Shown piece by piece: positions 12,822 through 23,545 of a stretch of DNA of 64,000 nucleotides. The notes under the pieces are model-generated. The model was not told the origin of the DNA and did not search any database. It saw only the letters and a list, made by a program, of their open reading frames with translations. The DNA comes from Russula earlei (lineage: Eukaryota; Basidiomycota; Agaricomycetes; Russulales; Russulaceae): contig JAGFNK010000038.1 of NCBI GenBank assembly GCA_025769875.1, positions 1 through 64,000 on the forward strand, in the 5' to 3' direction. How positions within the stretch are numbered: position 1 is the stretch's first letter; each line of letters opens with the position of its first letter. The position numbers were made by a program, and so were the translations under genes.

Positions 12822-14748
12822 TCACAACTTCGCGAGCTGCAACAACCTTTCTGAGTGGGCAGTAGACTTGACTTTAGCCACATCCGCATGTGTAATCGGT
12901 CGGAGCTCATGGGCGTGGTTATATCCTAACCTAGAGCGACTGTGTCAGTCATGCGAGGACGACAGAGGAAGATATATGAGAAAACAATTACCTATCCCGA
13001 CCATCCAAGCCACTCGCGCGATAAAACTCTGGCCGCTGAAGCAAGCTGATAACGGCTGCTCCACCAAGCCCAATGTTATGAACGAGCCCGTATTTACCTC
13101 GCCCCCCCTTGTGGTCAAATAGTTCTGAAGCTTGCATTGGTCCAGCCCCTCCAGTATATCAGTGCGATGGCTAGCCTGGAGTACAATAAAGCTTTACAAT
13201 TCCGCAGTTGCACTGAACGACACCTGGTCAGCGATGGGCACGTTCAATTCGCGCATGACTCACTGGTAATCGAAAAGTGCATCGCCAGTCCCGTAGCGCC
13301 AAGAGGATGACCCTTGGCCTCCAGGCCGCCACTTGGATTGATGACGTACTTCCCTCCATACTATCAAAATGTCATGAGTGAAGAACCACAAAAACCAGCC
13401 ACCCACCCACCGTATTGTCCCCACGCTCCACGAAGTGATGGGTATCTTCGATGGCGCACAGCCCGAGTGCCGAGTACGAGATAAGCTGACAAACTACTTA
13501 ACCGTTTCCGTTTACAGTTAAGTTTGCGAATACGTACTTCATTGGCTGCAAAACAGTCATGGAGTTCAACGACACCAACGTCGTCCCGATTGGCGCCTGC
13601 CTGAGTGAATACCTTGTCTGCCAAGCGACGCGTCATTCCATAACCAACAGAGTCCATAGCGCTACGTCCTTCAAACGCTTCGGGGGAGTCCGTGGAGAGC
13701 GCAGTCGCAACCATTTCTATCGCTTGGTTTTCGAGCTTGTTAGCATGCACAAAAGGCTCATTTGCAACGATACAGCATGCGGCTCCATCCTGTATACCAT
13801 AATCAGTACGTCATGCACGCCGGAGTTCAAGGAATCCACTAACCGAGGTCGGGCTACACATAAACTTGGTGAGCTCCTTCGTGATCTGTGCTGAAGAAAG
13901 CACCTCTGCTTCGCTGTATCCTGCCCGGAACTGTGCGTAAGGGTTGTTGAGCGCGTGTTTATGGTTCTTTGACGCTAAATGCCAATGAAGCTCATCCATC
14001 GACGAGTGCCCGTGCACGACTACAATTCGAAGGCTCACCAATCTTGGCTAAATGTTCCACGCCGCCGCCATACACCTTAAAATACTCCGCGGCAGAGGCT
14101 CCAAAGACTCGTGGCATCGGCGGACCACGATCTGCGTCTGGCGCAGCGCGCGCGGCCGCAACCAGAAGCGACTGCATGGGACTTGGGCGGTCAGCCCAGG
14201 GATCATTCGCGCCGAGTGCGCCGGGTGCCATGCGCTCAAAGCCAAGGGCCAGCGCGCAGCGTGCCTCACCAGCGCGGATGAGCGTTGCGGCGTGAAAGAG
14301 GGTTGTGGCCCCCGTTGCGCAGTTGTTGTTCACATTCGTGATCGGGATGCCAGTGAGTCCCAGCTGGTAGAGTGCAGCCTGGCCACATGTCGAGGCACCG
14401 TAGACATAGCCGACAAACGCGGCCTCGACGGCGTCGTAGGTGATGCCTGGATCAAAGCCAATGAATTCATGGGGAATTCCAGAGTGTGCAGAACGCACCT
14501 GCATCGAGGAGTGCCTTTGTTGCAGCTTCTAAGCCCATCTGCGCGAATACTCAATTTAGCTTTGTGATAATACTTCGTGGGGTGCTCCATACGTCGTTGG
14601 TCTGTGATAGGCCTCCGGGCTGTTATAGATGAGTAATAGCTATCAGATTCGACGATATACTGGCACGCGTGTCGAGCGAGCTCAGCACCTTTGTAAAGGC
14701 CGTACAGCCAACACCAACGATGAACACGCGTCCTGTTTCATTTACCAT
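12822..14748 (-). CDS. SCP2-type thiolase (acetyl-CoA C-acyltransferase), peroxisomal
   Basis: Enzymes of this family split 3-ketoacyl-CoA in peroxisomal beta-oxidation or act on branched acyl chains. Eleven exons can be joined through GT-AG introns without any stop: 14689-14748, 14593-14619, 14499-14538, 14039-14446, 13844-13974, 13538-13789, 13411-13485, 13264-13360, 13198-13212, 12992-13148, 12822-12930. The product is 456 residues. Diagnostic motifs in order: NNNCATG with the nucleophilic Cys, [39 protein letters not shown] with the active-site His, [10 protein letters not shown]. The protein ends in Ala-Lys-Leu, a PTS1-type peroxisomal signal. The first exon begins [14 protein letters not shown]. 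Base use is CpG-rich, unlike the transposons around it. No second (SCP2 lipid-binding) domain follows. The intron model is by eye, and the small exons 2 and 9 are the least certain. Confidence 0.92.
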
Positions 14749-14816
14749 GGTCACTCCCAAGTAGGGTTGCTGAAGGTCAGTTCTCAGCACGTTTTGCCAA
14801 ACTCCAGGCAGGAATA

Positions 14817-15222
14817 CACGACGGTCAGGAAGGGATAAGTCAACTCTGCTTATAGTCAACTCAGTGGATAATAAAAGTAAAATATTTCAAGTGCTGAGTA
14901 GGCTCTGTTGCGGCCACAAATTATATTACATAAGTAATGACCTTAGTTGAGCACAAAAAATGTGACAAAAAAGGTTAAATATGGAGAGTCTACTCATTCC
15001 GGCACAACTTTTACCCTAGCCTGGGTAAAAGTTGTGCCGGAATGAGTAGACTCTCCATATTTAACCTTTTTTGTCACATTTTTTGTGCTCAACTAAGGTC
15101 ATTACTTATGTAATATAATTTGTGGCCGCAACAGAGCCTACTCAGCACTTGAAATATTTTACTTTTATTATCCACTGAGTTGACTATAAGCAGAGTCGAC
15201 TTATCCCTTCCTGACTGTCGTG
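14817..15222. repeat. 406-bp near-perfect palindrome upstream of the thiolase gene
   Basis: The two 200-bp arms (14817-15016 and 15023-15222) are reverse complements with only a few mismatches and no indels seen. The centre is TAGCCT (15017-15022). Noted mismatches include A/G differences near 14840 and 14823, both at CpG/CpA sites. The left arm starts 69 bp upstream of the thiolase start codon, so the repeat lies in its promoter region. No coding is apparent. It could be a foldback miniature transposon (possible TA or ATA flanks) or an inverted duplication. Confidence 0.9.
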
Positions 15223-15266
15223 ATAGATAATTGATAAGTCTAGTCCAGTTAACTCACTCAGTGATT

Positions 15267-15600
15267 ATTCAAGCACAGTTGGCGGAGTCTGAAACCCCAC
15301 AAAATCAGTGCAAAATCCCGCCTCAACATGCAATGCAAATATCTCCTTCAATTCTGCACCAACTGCAATAAAACTTGGATCCCCTGAATCCGCTCAATGA
15401 GGGCTAGGAACCCCACCATTTTCATTTGATTTGAGTAAGAATTGGTCAAGCTGGACACAAGCAGCCTGCACATCTGTGTGACACAAATTACAACTGAAAG
15501 TCATGGTCTATCTTTCTATTTTCCCCCTCAAATTTCACCCATGGGCTGTGTTGAGACAGCCCAATAGTTCTTTTGACCCAAGAGTTATCATGTGCAATGT
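15267..15600 (+). repeat. Long-TIR family, truncated left-type terminal repeat (copy A)
   Basis: This stretch aligns with the left terminal repeat at 18925-19335 through shared blocks: TTGGCGGAGT, ATATCTCC, CCCTGAAT, AATGAGGGCTAGG, CATGGGCTGT and GACAGCCC. Its outer end is worn (TTCAAGCACAG instead of TTGCTGTTTTAAGCAC) and no matching inverted partner was found nearby. Confidence 0.7.
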
Positions 15601-15718
15601 TGTTCTCCTTGACTTGTGTGATGCAGCACCAACCTCCATCAGTTGCATACTCACAGTGGGTTGAATTACCATAAAAGGCAATTGTGTCAGCAAGAGAATT
15701 GGTGCATCAATCATGTAT

Positions 15719-15999
15719 TTATTGCCATTTTCAGCACACTTGGTGGAGCTTGAATTCCACCCAAATTGGTGCAGAAAACCCCCTCAAACATGCAGGACAA
15801 ATATCTCCCTCAAAACAGCCTCAATTCATATAAAACTTATTGTCCCTGAATACCCTGAATGAGGTGATTCAGGGACAATAAGTTTTATATGAATTGAGGC
15901 TGTTTTGAGGGAGATATTTGTCCTGCATGTTTGAGGGGGTTTTCTGCACCAATTTGGGTGGAATTCAAGCTCCACCAAGTGTGCTGAAAATGGCAATAA
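15719..15999. repeat. Foldback (palindromic) copy of the long-TIR family
   Basis: This is a 281-bp palindrome whose arms (about 15719-15850 and 15868-15999) are the outer 130 bp of the long-TIR family joined tail to tail. The ends read TTATTGCC and GGCAATAA. The loop is short (CCTGAATGAGG region). It contains no gene and could be a self-complementary miniature derivative able to use the family's transposase. It sits in a copy of the MULE-associated repeat. Confidence 0.85.
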
Positions 16000-16140
16000 A
16001 ATGATACAAAAAAAGATTTTGTATTGTAGGGAACAGCAGCAGTTGAGGCCATTAGAATAGGCAGTGGTGCAAGTCCAAAGGGACCTGGTGCAAGGGAGGT
16101 GGTGGCATTAGAGGGAGGGGGGTTATGAGTTGTGTTCTTT

Positions 16141-17036
16141 TGTGGTGGGTTGAGTTACCATAAAAGGCGATTGTGTTGGCAAGAGAATCGCTGCATCAAT
16201 CATGCATTTAAATGACATCAAATCATTTTCTCAATTACATATTCAATGACTTATTTATTAGCTATTAGACAAATAAATTAAAATGATACAAAAAAAGATT
16301 TTGTGTTGTAAGGAACAGCAGCAGTTGAGACCGTTAGAGGCAGTGGTGCAAGGGAGGCAGTGGCATCAGAGGGAGGGGGGTTCTGAGGGAGGGATGACAG
16401 TCCCCCAAGGGCACATGTGCGTGCATTTGCAGCAGCAGATGTTGCATCAGGCTTGGCATGCTTGCCTGACTGTTCACCCCTGGCATATGGATCATTGTGA
16501 ACATGGCAGCACTTTCCCTTAGCGATGCCGATGCTTTGCACTGTCAGTCCCCACATGTCAGGGAGACTGGTCCATTGTTTTGGGCCCTATTTGAGTTTGA
16601 CACCCATACATTTGGCTGTCTCTGTCCACATTTTCTGATTGGGTGCAATCACTTCCTTATCAGGTAAGACCTTGGAACCTTGAATTACATTGATTGCGGC
16701 TGCCAAACTGTATTTGGTGGCCCACATGGCCTCAACGATCTTGCTGTTTGATTAGCATTTTCAAGGCTACATGTGAGATCACCCAATAATAAGATCTCCT
16801 GTGAGAGATACTAGGTAAGGGGCACTTGGGCTGGAATGGGCAGATGGTGTGGATGGCATGCCAATCAATTGAAAATGAGATTGCATTTCTTTTTTTTTGG
16901 TAGGGGAAAAAGGTAAGGAGTTATCTTATTATTAACTCACTTATATAACTAAATTACATCCGTTAACGTGTGATTGAAGTCCCAATTCTCTTGCTGACAC
17001 AATCACCTTCTATGGTAATTCAACCCACTGCTAAAT
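16141..17036. repeat. MULE-derived unit with ~60-bp inverted ends, nested in the MULE
   Basis: The segment starts with GTGGGTTGAGTTACCATA (16141) and ends near 17036 with the reverse complement of the same ~60-bp block (CCATAAAAGGC, AAGAGAAT). A third, direct copy of the block is at 15655-15715. The interior repeats the last 280-470 bp of the MULE transposase gene. The likely explanation is a short internally deleted MULE derivative inserted at the end of the larger copy. No convincing 8-11 bp duplication was seen. Confidence 0.5.
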
Positions 17037-18816
17037 GTCAAAGACTGGGGTTATGAGAAAGGGATGACAGTTCCCTTAGGGCATGTGTGCATGCATTCAT
17101 GGTGGCAGATGTTGCATCAGGCTTGGCACACTTGCCTAACCATTCACTCCCAGCATATGGATCATTGTGAACATGGCAGTGCTTTCCCTTAGCAATGCTG
17201 ATGCTTTGCACTGTCAGTCCCCATGCATCAGGGAGACTGGTCCATTGTTTTGGGCCCCATTTGACACCCATATGCTCAGCTGTCTCTATCAACATTTTCT
17301 GATTGGGTGTAATCACTTCCTTATCAGGTAAGACCTTGGAACCTTGAATTACATTCATTGCAGCTGCCAAACTGTATTGGCAGCCCATGCAGCCTCAATG
17401 ACCTCTGCTGTTTGATTAGCATTTTCAAGCCTAAATGTGAGATTGCATGATAATGATATGATCTCTGGTGAGAGAGATACTAGGCTCTCCCTTGGTCTGG
17501 TGGATAGGGATGGTGGGTCAGGTGACTTATTTGCACTCTCTTTTTGTGTGCTCTCCTCAGGACAGAGGTAGGGAAAGTGGATGTAGATTGCTGCAATGTG
17601 GTTGCAGAATCTAATCTGGGGATAATCTGTGCAATCACAAGTCAACTTCATCAGATTGATTGAGTAAAACATGCTAGAATGGGATTGTGAAGCAACATGA
17701 AAGCAGATCTCATTGAATTGGAAGATCAAATCTTGTGAGATACTCTTGGTGTGGGTGACAATTTCTGATGCTGGTCAGCTGCCAGGTCCCAACCATCATG
17801 CCCAACCTTCTGACATTCATGCCTGTTTTGGTAATATGGCACCATTTGATGCACTAGCACAAACAAGATTTTATTGATCCACTGATTGCACTTGCCATTG
17901 AGCCAGTGTGATTTAAGGATGTGATGAATTAAGTCATCTTATCTTATCTTTAGATTGGGTGGATTGCATATGCTTTGATCATCATATTGGTGTCCCCTTC
18001 CTCATTTCTAGTAAACCATGGACCACACATGCACCACAGGCATCAATTGTGACCTAAGATAGTTCACAAAAGTTTCTGGAACCTGAGGATTGGTGGAGAT
18101 CTCCTCCCAGATTGGAAAAAGTTGGCCTGATCATCTGTATGTCCCCATCTCTTGATCTTATCCCATAGATCAGGAAAATTGTTAGTATTGAAGTATGATT
18201 GCATTGCACACAACATGTGCCACTTGCAAAGCCATATCAAACTTCCTGGATAGGCAATCTTGAGGGTGGCAATCTGTGCAGCATCATGATCTGTCATAAT
18301 AATAATAATAGATGGCTGGATAGCTGGACTGGCATCCCTGACCCAATGGACAAAAAAGGATTTGTTCCATTGGATGCCAGCATCCAGGCAACAGGCACAC
18401 CTATCCAGGAAACTTAAGCATGCTAAATTGTCATTGAGTAAATATTACTCACCACATCTCTAGTGATCCCACATGATTATGGTAAATAATAAGAAGTCCA
18501 GATATTGGGTAATATTATAAGTTGCATTGATACCAATAATGCCATTCCCAAGGCAGCGGAATGCCTCCATTTGGAAAGGGGTCTGAATACATAACACAGA
18601 TGCATCCTCCTGCAGATTTGATTTTGATTGAGATGGGGCACTGTGCAGCCTTTCTTTGTAAAAAACATTTGTATTTTCATCTGTAAATCTGTTGAACCAG
18701 AGCCTGGTGGAGATAGCATCCTCTGGATGCAGCCTGATATTGTCATATTCAAATTCCCATGCCATGTGGCTCACATCCTGAAGCAAGATGAATTGGTCTC
18801 AGCTGCAATCAGGTGA
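16278..18816 (-). pseudogene. MULE (Mutator-like) transposase with SWIM zinc finger
   Basis: The protein would mobilise Mutator-like elements. Read from 18816 downward, the catalytic region has GINATYNITQYLDFLLFTI (18560-18480), where family members usually have Asp at the N of GINA. Next come MTDHDAAQIATLKIAYPG and LCKWHM (18297-18215). A SWIM-type zinc finger, CDCTDYPQIRFCNHIAAIY, follows at about 17645-17575, and a C-terminal conserved part at 17388-17038. Stops and frameshifts occur between the blocks (for example 18300-18460). The C-terminal part is present twice, at 17388-17038 and 16556-16278. No clear outer terminal repeats were found for the full element. Confidence 0.8.
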
Positions 18817-18845
18817 TGGATCCTGAATATTGTGTACCTTTCAAT

Positions 18846-18924
18846 TCATTAGGTTAGTGATTACTGTTGTTTTTATGTGACCTTGCACTTGCAATTTTTG
18901 GATGTCATTTCAAGTGCAAAATTA
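18846..18924 (+). repeat. Leader segment of the ~154-bp tandem repeat (left of the long-TIR insertion)
   Basis: This stretch matches 33786-33856 closely (TGATTACTGT, CCTTGCACTTG, GGATGTCATTTCAAGTGC). The tandem repeat resumes after 22366. The long-TIR element 18925-22364 has therefore inserted exactly between the leader and the first repeat unit. The uninterrupted arrangement is seen at 33847-33860. Confidence 0.8.
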
Positions 18925-19478
18925 TTGCTGTTTTAAGCACACTTGGCGGAGTTTGAATTTCACCCAAATCGGTGCAGAAAACCCTCTCAAATGTGCAGGG
19001 TGAATATCTCCCTAAAAACAGCTTCAATTCACATAAAACTTATTGTCCCTGAATCGCCTGAATGAGGGCTAGGCAGCCCCATTGTTTTCATGAGATTTGA
19101 GTGAGAATTGGTGGAGCTGGACTCAAGCCACCTCCACATGTGTATTAGATGAATTACAACTCAAAATCATGGTCTATATCTATTATTTTTCCCTCATGTT
19201 GTACCCATGGGCTGTCTTGAGGCAGCCCCAGAGTGTTTTTGACTCAAGTGTTGTGGTGTGCAACATTGTTTTCAGTGTGATTGGAGTGACGACCAGCCAC
19301 TCATCACCCCTCTCACCTCTCCATTCTGACCATCCTTTGCCCTCATTCCCACCACACCCGCTGTCTCAGACACATCAGTCGCACCGCTCCCTTCCAACTC
19401 ACATTTGGCCCTCCACACCCAAAGTCGCAGCCACGCCAGTCACACTGCCTGCGTTGACCTGCCATCTGTCTTCACCAC

Positions 19479-21404
19479 ATGCCGCACTCCTTCAGCATGC
19501 TGACTCAGTTAGAATACCTCAAGCTCAAGTGGGATCTGGAGGACCTTATCGCCTGCTCATCAAGACTCTGCATGTGTGACCAGGAAGACGTAGACGAATA
19601 CTACCAGAGTTTCAGGGCAATCTGCGGTCCCCTCGTCCATGCGTGCTGCCTGTGCTATGAAGATTGTGATGAGTCATTCTGGCTCGGACTCCACCCAGAC
19701 AACTGCCAGATGGTCTCCCAACATCTCGGCCCCTGGCGCCCAAACAAACAGCAGAGGCACTTTGTCGATTTCCGAGAAGTATTCAACACACTAGTCAAGA
19801 TATTCTCTCAGCATCCCTGTGACATTCAGCGGGAATGCCAACTCTGCTCTGCAGATGAAGACGAAGATGACTACACATACCCTGCACCCATGCCCACTCC
19901 AGCCTCCATCCCTACATCATGCACCATCGCCTCCACCTCGCCTGCCTTGCCCATCGTCCCTGTGGTTCCCACCTCGTCCGCCATTCCCATCACCTCGTTC
20001 ACCACCGCCATCCTCGACTCACCAGCCATCATCGCCTCGGCTCCACCTGCCCTCACTGTCCCAGCATCGCCCACATTTGCCATCGTCGCCACCTCATCTG
20101 TCCCCGCCACTGTAGCCTCAGCTGTGACATCGCCTATCACCACTGTCCCCATCTTTGCCCAACCAGCTCCCGCACCCTCAGTGTCGCCTGCTATGGCCAC
20201 TGTCTCAGCTCCATGCACAACCACCATCTCAACCTTGCCCACCGACATTTTAGTGCCACCTGCCACTTCAGCCCTCGCAGCCTCGTCTGCCACCCCCGCC
20301 TTCATCTCATCCGCTCCCACACCCTCAGTCGTCTCGTCACCCTCAGTCTCGTCTGTTGCCTTGTCCATTGCCACAGTAGCCTCAGTTGTGCCAGCCACTG
20401 ACTTCGCATCAGTCTCTGTCTTAGCCTCGCCCATACTTGTCAGTTCAGCCCAGTCCGTCATAGCACCAGCATCGCCAGCCACTGCCATCTCCACCCTGCC
20501 CTCAGTCTCAGCCGCCGCCACCGCACCCCTAGTTTTGCCAGCCGTCTCCATTGCCCCAGCTTCAGATCAGTCAACTGCCGCCACCACACTCTTAGCCTTG
20601 CCAGCCGCCTTAGTCTCGTCAGCCACCACCGTAGCCTCAGCCTCAGCCACCGACGTCTTAGCGCCACATGCCGCCATTCCCACCACCGTCTCACAAGCCA
20701 CCACTGCCACGCCCTTGTCAGCCACAGCCGCCATCGCCCCTGCGTCACCCTCAGTTGTCGCCTCCACCCCATCCGCCTCCACTGTCGCACCAGCTCAGTC
20801 CGCTACCACCTTCTCAGTCTCAGCCTCAGTCTTCTCAGTCTCAGCCACCGCTTTAGTAGTTTTGCGCAACACCAGCACCGCCGCACTGTCACAACCCCTT
20901 GCCACCAGCACCACCCCAGAAGACCAAGAAGGCCTCGGCCACAAACTTAGCCACAACACGCCACAACAGGAGCAGAAGCCGCCGCCACACTGCCGCCGCA
21001 GGAGAAGCAGTCGCCAACACCAACAGCACACCGCACACTGCCTCCCACATCGCCTCCCCATCCATTTGTGCGCTCTTGCCCACATCTGCTGCCGACACCT
21101 GCAGTGGAGACGACCCTGCCACCGCCACCGCAAGACGACAGATCCCACCCCCATGCAAGCCACCCCACGCATCCTCTTTCTCGAGTCCTTGCCACCTACA
21201 TCTCTATCTACGAACTCACGCTCACTGCCTATGCCTTCGCTCCTTGTCCACACCTGCTGCCACCACCTGCAATGGAGACGACCACACTGCCACCACCACA
21301 AGACAACACCACCACCATGCAGCCACCATCTCATCACTGCCACCCTCATCTCCATCACCTCTATTTCCCATCGCCCTCGCCTCTTCCGTCATCGCCATCA
21401 CTGA
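19479..21404 (+). CDS. Gag-like protein with long Pro/Ala/Ser/Thr-rich tail
   Basis: This 641-codon open frame has two parts. Residues 1-130 look like a retrotransposon Gag: helical, with VDEYYQSFRAICGPLVHAC, SFWLGLHPDN and KQQRHFVDFREVFNTLVKIF, followed by an acidic DEDEDD stretch. Residues 135-480 are a low-complexity Ala/Ser/Thr/Pro/Val tract, and the rest is His/Pro-rich and may be out of the original frame. No zinc knuckle, protease or polymerase follows. The ORF lies inside a DNA transposon with long inverted ends, so it may be cargo. A diverged copy of the same cassette is inside the hAT-like element 6704-10118. The start ATG at 19479 is a guess, since the homologous reading may begin upstream in another frame. 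Confidence 0.6.
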   Translation: MPHSFSMLTQLEYLKLKWDLEDLIACSSRLCMCDQEDVDEYYQSFRAICGPLVHACCLCYEDCDESFWLGLHPDNCQMVSQHLGPWRPNKQQRHFVDFREVFNTLVKIFSQHPCDIQRECQLCSADEDEDDYTYPAPMPTPASIPTSCTIASTSPALPIVPVVPTSSAIPITSFTTAILDSPAIIASAPPALTVPASPTFAIVATSSVPATVASAVTSPITTVPIFAQPAPAPSVSPAMATVSAPCTTTISTLPTDILVPPATSALAASSATPAFISSAPTPSVVSSPSVSSVALSIATVASVVPATDFASVSVLASPILVSSAQSVIAPASPATAISTLPSVSAAATAPLVLPAVSIAPASDQSTAATTLLALPAALVSSATTVASASATDVLAPHAAIPTTVSQATTATPLSATAAIAPASPSVVASTPSASTVAPAQSATTFSVSASVFSVSATALVVLRNTSTAALSQPLATSTTPEDQEGLGHKLSHNTPQQEQKPPPHCRRRRSSRQHQQHTAHCLPHRLPIHLCALAHICCRHLQWRRPCHRHRKTTDPTPMQATPRILFLESLPPTSLSTNSRSLPMPSLLVHTCCHHLQWRRPHCHHHKTTPPPCSHHLITATLISITSISHRPRLFRHRHH

Positions 21405-21514
21405 TTGCTGCCTTCGCGTCTTCCACAGCACAAGCAGCCACAACTGCCGCCTCAATTCAGATGCAAAAGGCTCAAAACACTTGCATTCAGATGCTTGACC
21501 AAGGATGGTCAAAG

Positions 21515-21930
21515 TTTCAAGCCCCCAGGAGGTGTAAGGAAGATTATGGCTGGCCTCAAAATCACATGCAAAAACGCGACACAACACAACATGAGACTGA
21601 CACCTCAGCTCCCTTTCATCCCTTGCCACCTCCCTCTCATTCCAGGCAGTCCACCAACCGCACACCACAAGCCATCTCGCGTGCGACATCAAAACCTTGA
21701 TCACATCACCCAGCCCTCACCACCAACCACGCGTGCATGCACACCTCGGCACACTAGATGTGTTCACATCTCAAGCCTTTCATGACCGCCTTGACCGTCT
21801 CAACCAGTCTTGATTCACTGTCATGCCTTTCATCTCTAGTACCTCTCTCCTGTATATAAAAACACCCTAGCTACTCTGTAGTAGAAAGAGTTCAGAATAG
21901 GACCCCTCTTTGCAACCCACTCCTCTCTGT
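21515..21930 (+). mobile_element. Polypurine tract and LTR-like sequence downstream of the gag cassette
   Basis: CAAGCCCCCAGGAGG (about 21518-21532) is followed by TGTAAGG, which could be the start of a 3' LTR. The next 400 bp contain a TATA-like TGTATATAAAAACACC (21851-21866) and a start-site-like purine stretch, as in fungal LTR promoters. The related cassette at 9490-9530 has the same tract followed by TGTCAGG. The LTR end is not defined because the right terminal repeat of the host DNA element begins at about 21949. No matching 5' LTR was found. Confidence 0.45.
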
Positions 21931-22366
21931 CTGTGAAAAACAAGAAGGATGGTCAGAATCGAGAGGCGAGAGGGGTGATGAGTGATGAGTGGCTGGCCAT
22001 GACTCCAACCACACTGGAAACAACGTTGCACACCACAACACTTGAGTCAAAAACACTATGGGGCTGCCTCAAGACAGCCCATGGGTACAACATGAGGGAA
22101 AAATAATAGATATAGACCATGATTTTGAGTTGTAATTCATCTAATACACATGTGGAGGTGGCTTGAGTCCAGCTCCCACCAATTCTCACTCAAATCTCAT
22201 GAAAACAATGGGGCTGCCTAGCCCTCATTCAGGCGATTCAGGGACAATAATTTTCATATGAATTGAAGCTGTTTTGAAGGAGATATTTATCCCGCATGTT
22301 TGAGGGGGTTTCTGCACCGATTTGGGTGGAATTCAAGCTCCACCAAGTGCACTGAAAACAGCAATA

Positions 22367-23545
22367 AAACTGCTATATCTCAACAGTTTCTCAACAGATT
22401 GCCTTGAAACTTTGACAATAGAACCTTATATACTGTATCTAGATGCAGCTAAAATATGGGAGCCGAACATTCAGTTCTTGGCATGTCAATTTTCAGGTGC
22501 TGACATGAGTGCAAAACTTTGAACTGCCATATCTCAACTGCTTCTCAATCAATCTACTTGAAACTTCAACAGTGGGATCTCATGTCCTGTATCTAGATGC
22601 ATCCCAAGAGTTGGGGTCTAATTCTTAGTTCTTGAAGTTTTGATTTTTGGGTGTGATCTGAGTGTGAAATTTCAAACTGCCATATCTCAACCATTTCTCA
22701 ATCGATTGTCTTGAAACTTGGACAGTAGAACCTTATATACCATATCTAGGTGCAACTAAAATATGGGAGCCTAATATTCAGTTCTTTAAGTTTCCATTTT
22801 TGGGTGCTGGTCAGCATGCGAAATTTTGAATTGCCATATCTCAACCATTTCTCAATGGATTGCCTTAAAACTTGGACATTATGTCAGGACTCACAGTTGA
22901 ACAATCCAGTTCAAGAGCGAGTGATGAATTCAAAGATACGTGCAAAGCACCTGATTCATTTACTGTTAGTTAGTTTAGGGCCGGTCATTTGAAGACTTGT
23001 AGTTTGGTTCAGGGAATAGAGTTGCCTATAAGGTCCCTTAGATAGTTCCATTAGGGTCCTTAATGTCGACCCTAATACTTCTATTAAGGTCCTTAGTATT
23101 GCTTTATAATTCATTCTATGGTTATTAGAGTTAGTCTAATAACATGTTGTAGGGTCTTTAGTATCATGTTAGTGCCTTTTGTAGAGCACTTAGAGTCATC
23201 CTAAAGGGTCCTTAGAGAGGCTATAATACTGTCCTTTATTGCTAAAAGGGTTGCCACTAAGTGGGGCTTGCTGTATATTGATTGTGCCAAGAATCACTTG
23301 CACTACAATGTGTGCATGATATTGTGGACACCTCTACTCACCCCTTTTGTCCGTGTGAACAGGGTGGCACCATAGAGGCTGGGTTTCCTCTAATAAGGAA
23401 GGGTCCTTCAAGGACCCTCTCTGGGAAATGGTTCATGACACATTAGAACCTCATGTACTGCATCTAGATACAATCAAATAATGGGTTTCACTTGTTGAAT
23501 TTCATGTTTTGGAGTGCTGACTCCAAGCATGATAAAATTACATTC
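22367..23545 (+). repeat. ~154-bp tandem repeat array 1 (interrupted by a solo LTR)
   Basis: Successive copies of the anchor TG(C)(T/C)ATATCTCAAC start at 22371, 22525, 22678 and 22832, giving a period of 153-154 bp. Each unit contains TCTCAAC, GATTG(C)CTTGAAAC, ATACTGTATCTAG and TTTTGGGTG(C)TG blocks with about 80% similarity. The array is cut by the solo LTR at 22882 and continues for about 100 bp after it (23441-23545). It has no convincing coding potential. Confidence 0.88.
22882..23440 (-). mobile_element. Solo LTR, family B, internally deleted (559 bp)
   Basis: Starts TGTCAGGACTCAC and ends TTCATGACA on the plus strand. It is flanked by the 5-bp duplication CATTA (22877-22881 and 23441-23445). 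By comparison with the 961-bp copy at 57700-58660 it lacks the middle part, including the TATA region, so the sense strand is inferred to be minus. Inserted in the 154-bp tandem array. Confidence 0.88.

Larger units (their letters stand above)
18925..22364 (+). mobile_element. Long-TIR element (TA target, Tc1/mariner-like) carrying a gag cassette
   Basis: Terminal inverted repeats of about 410 bp (18925-19335 and 21949-22364) begin TTGCTGTTTTAAGCAC and are flanked by TA on both sides (18923-18924, 22365-22366). The locus at 33847-33860 serves as an empty site: GTGCGAAATCAAAACTGC there corresponds to GTGCAAAAT-TA-AAACTGC here. TA duplication suggests mobilisation by a Tc1/mariner-type enzyme, but no such gene is inside. 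Instead, the interior (19340-21940) holds a gag-like ORF and an LTR-like end of a retrotransposon. Confidence 0.85.

Noticed and set aside
13081..13125. Frameshift in the thiolase at the C-run near 13112
   Set aside because: On recount the run has seven C, which keeps [15 protein letters not shown] in frame.
13559..14838. Plus-strand ORFs opposite the thiolase gene
   Set aside because: The minus strand gives a complete spliced thiolase with active-site motifs, and the plus frames have no motif.
19871..21704. Several long minus-strand and alternative-frame ORFs over the gag cassette (for example 226 codons at 20551-19871)
   Set aside because: Shadows of the repetitive Pro/Ala/Ser/Thr-coding sequence.
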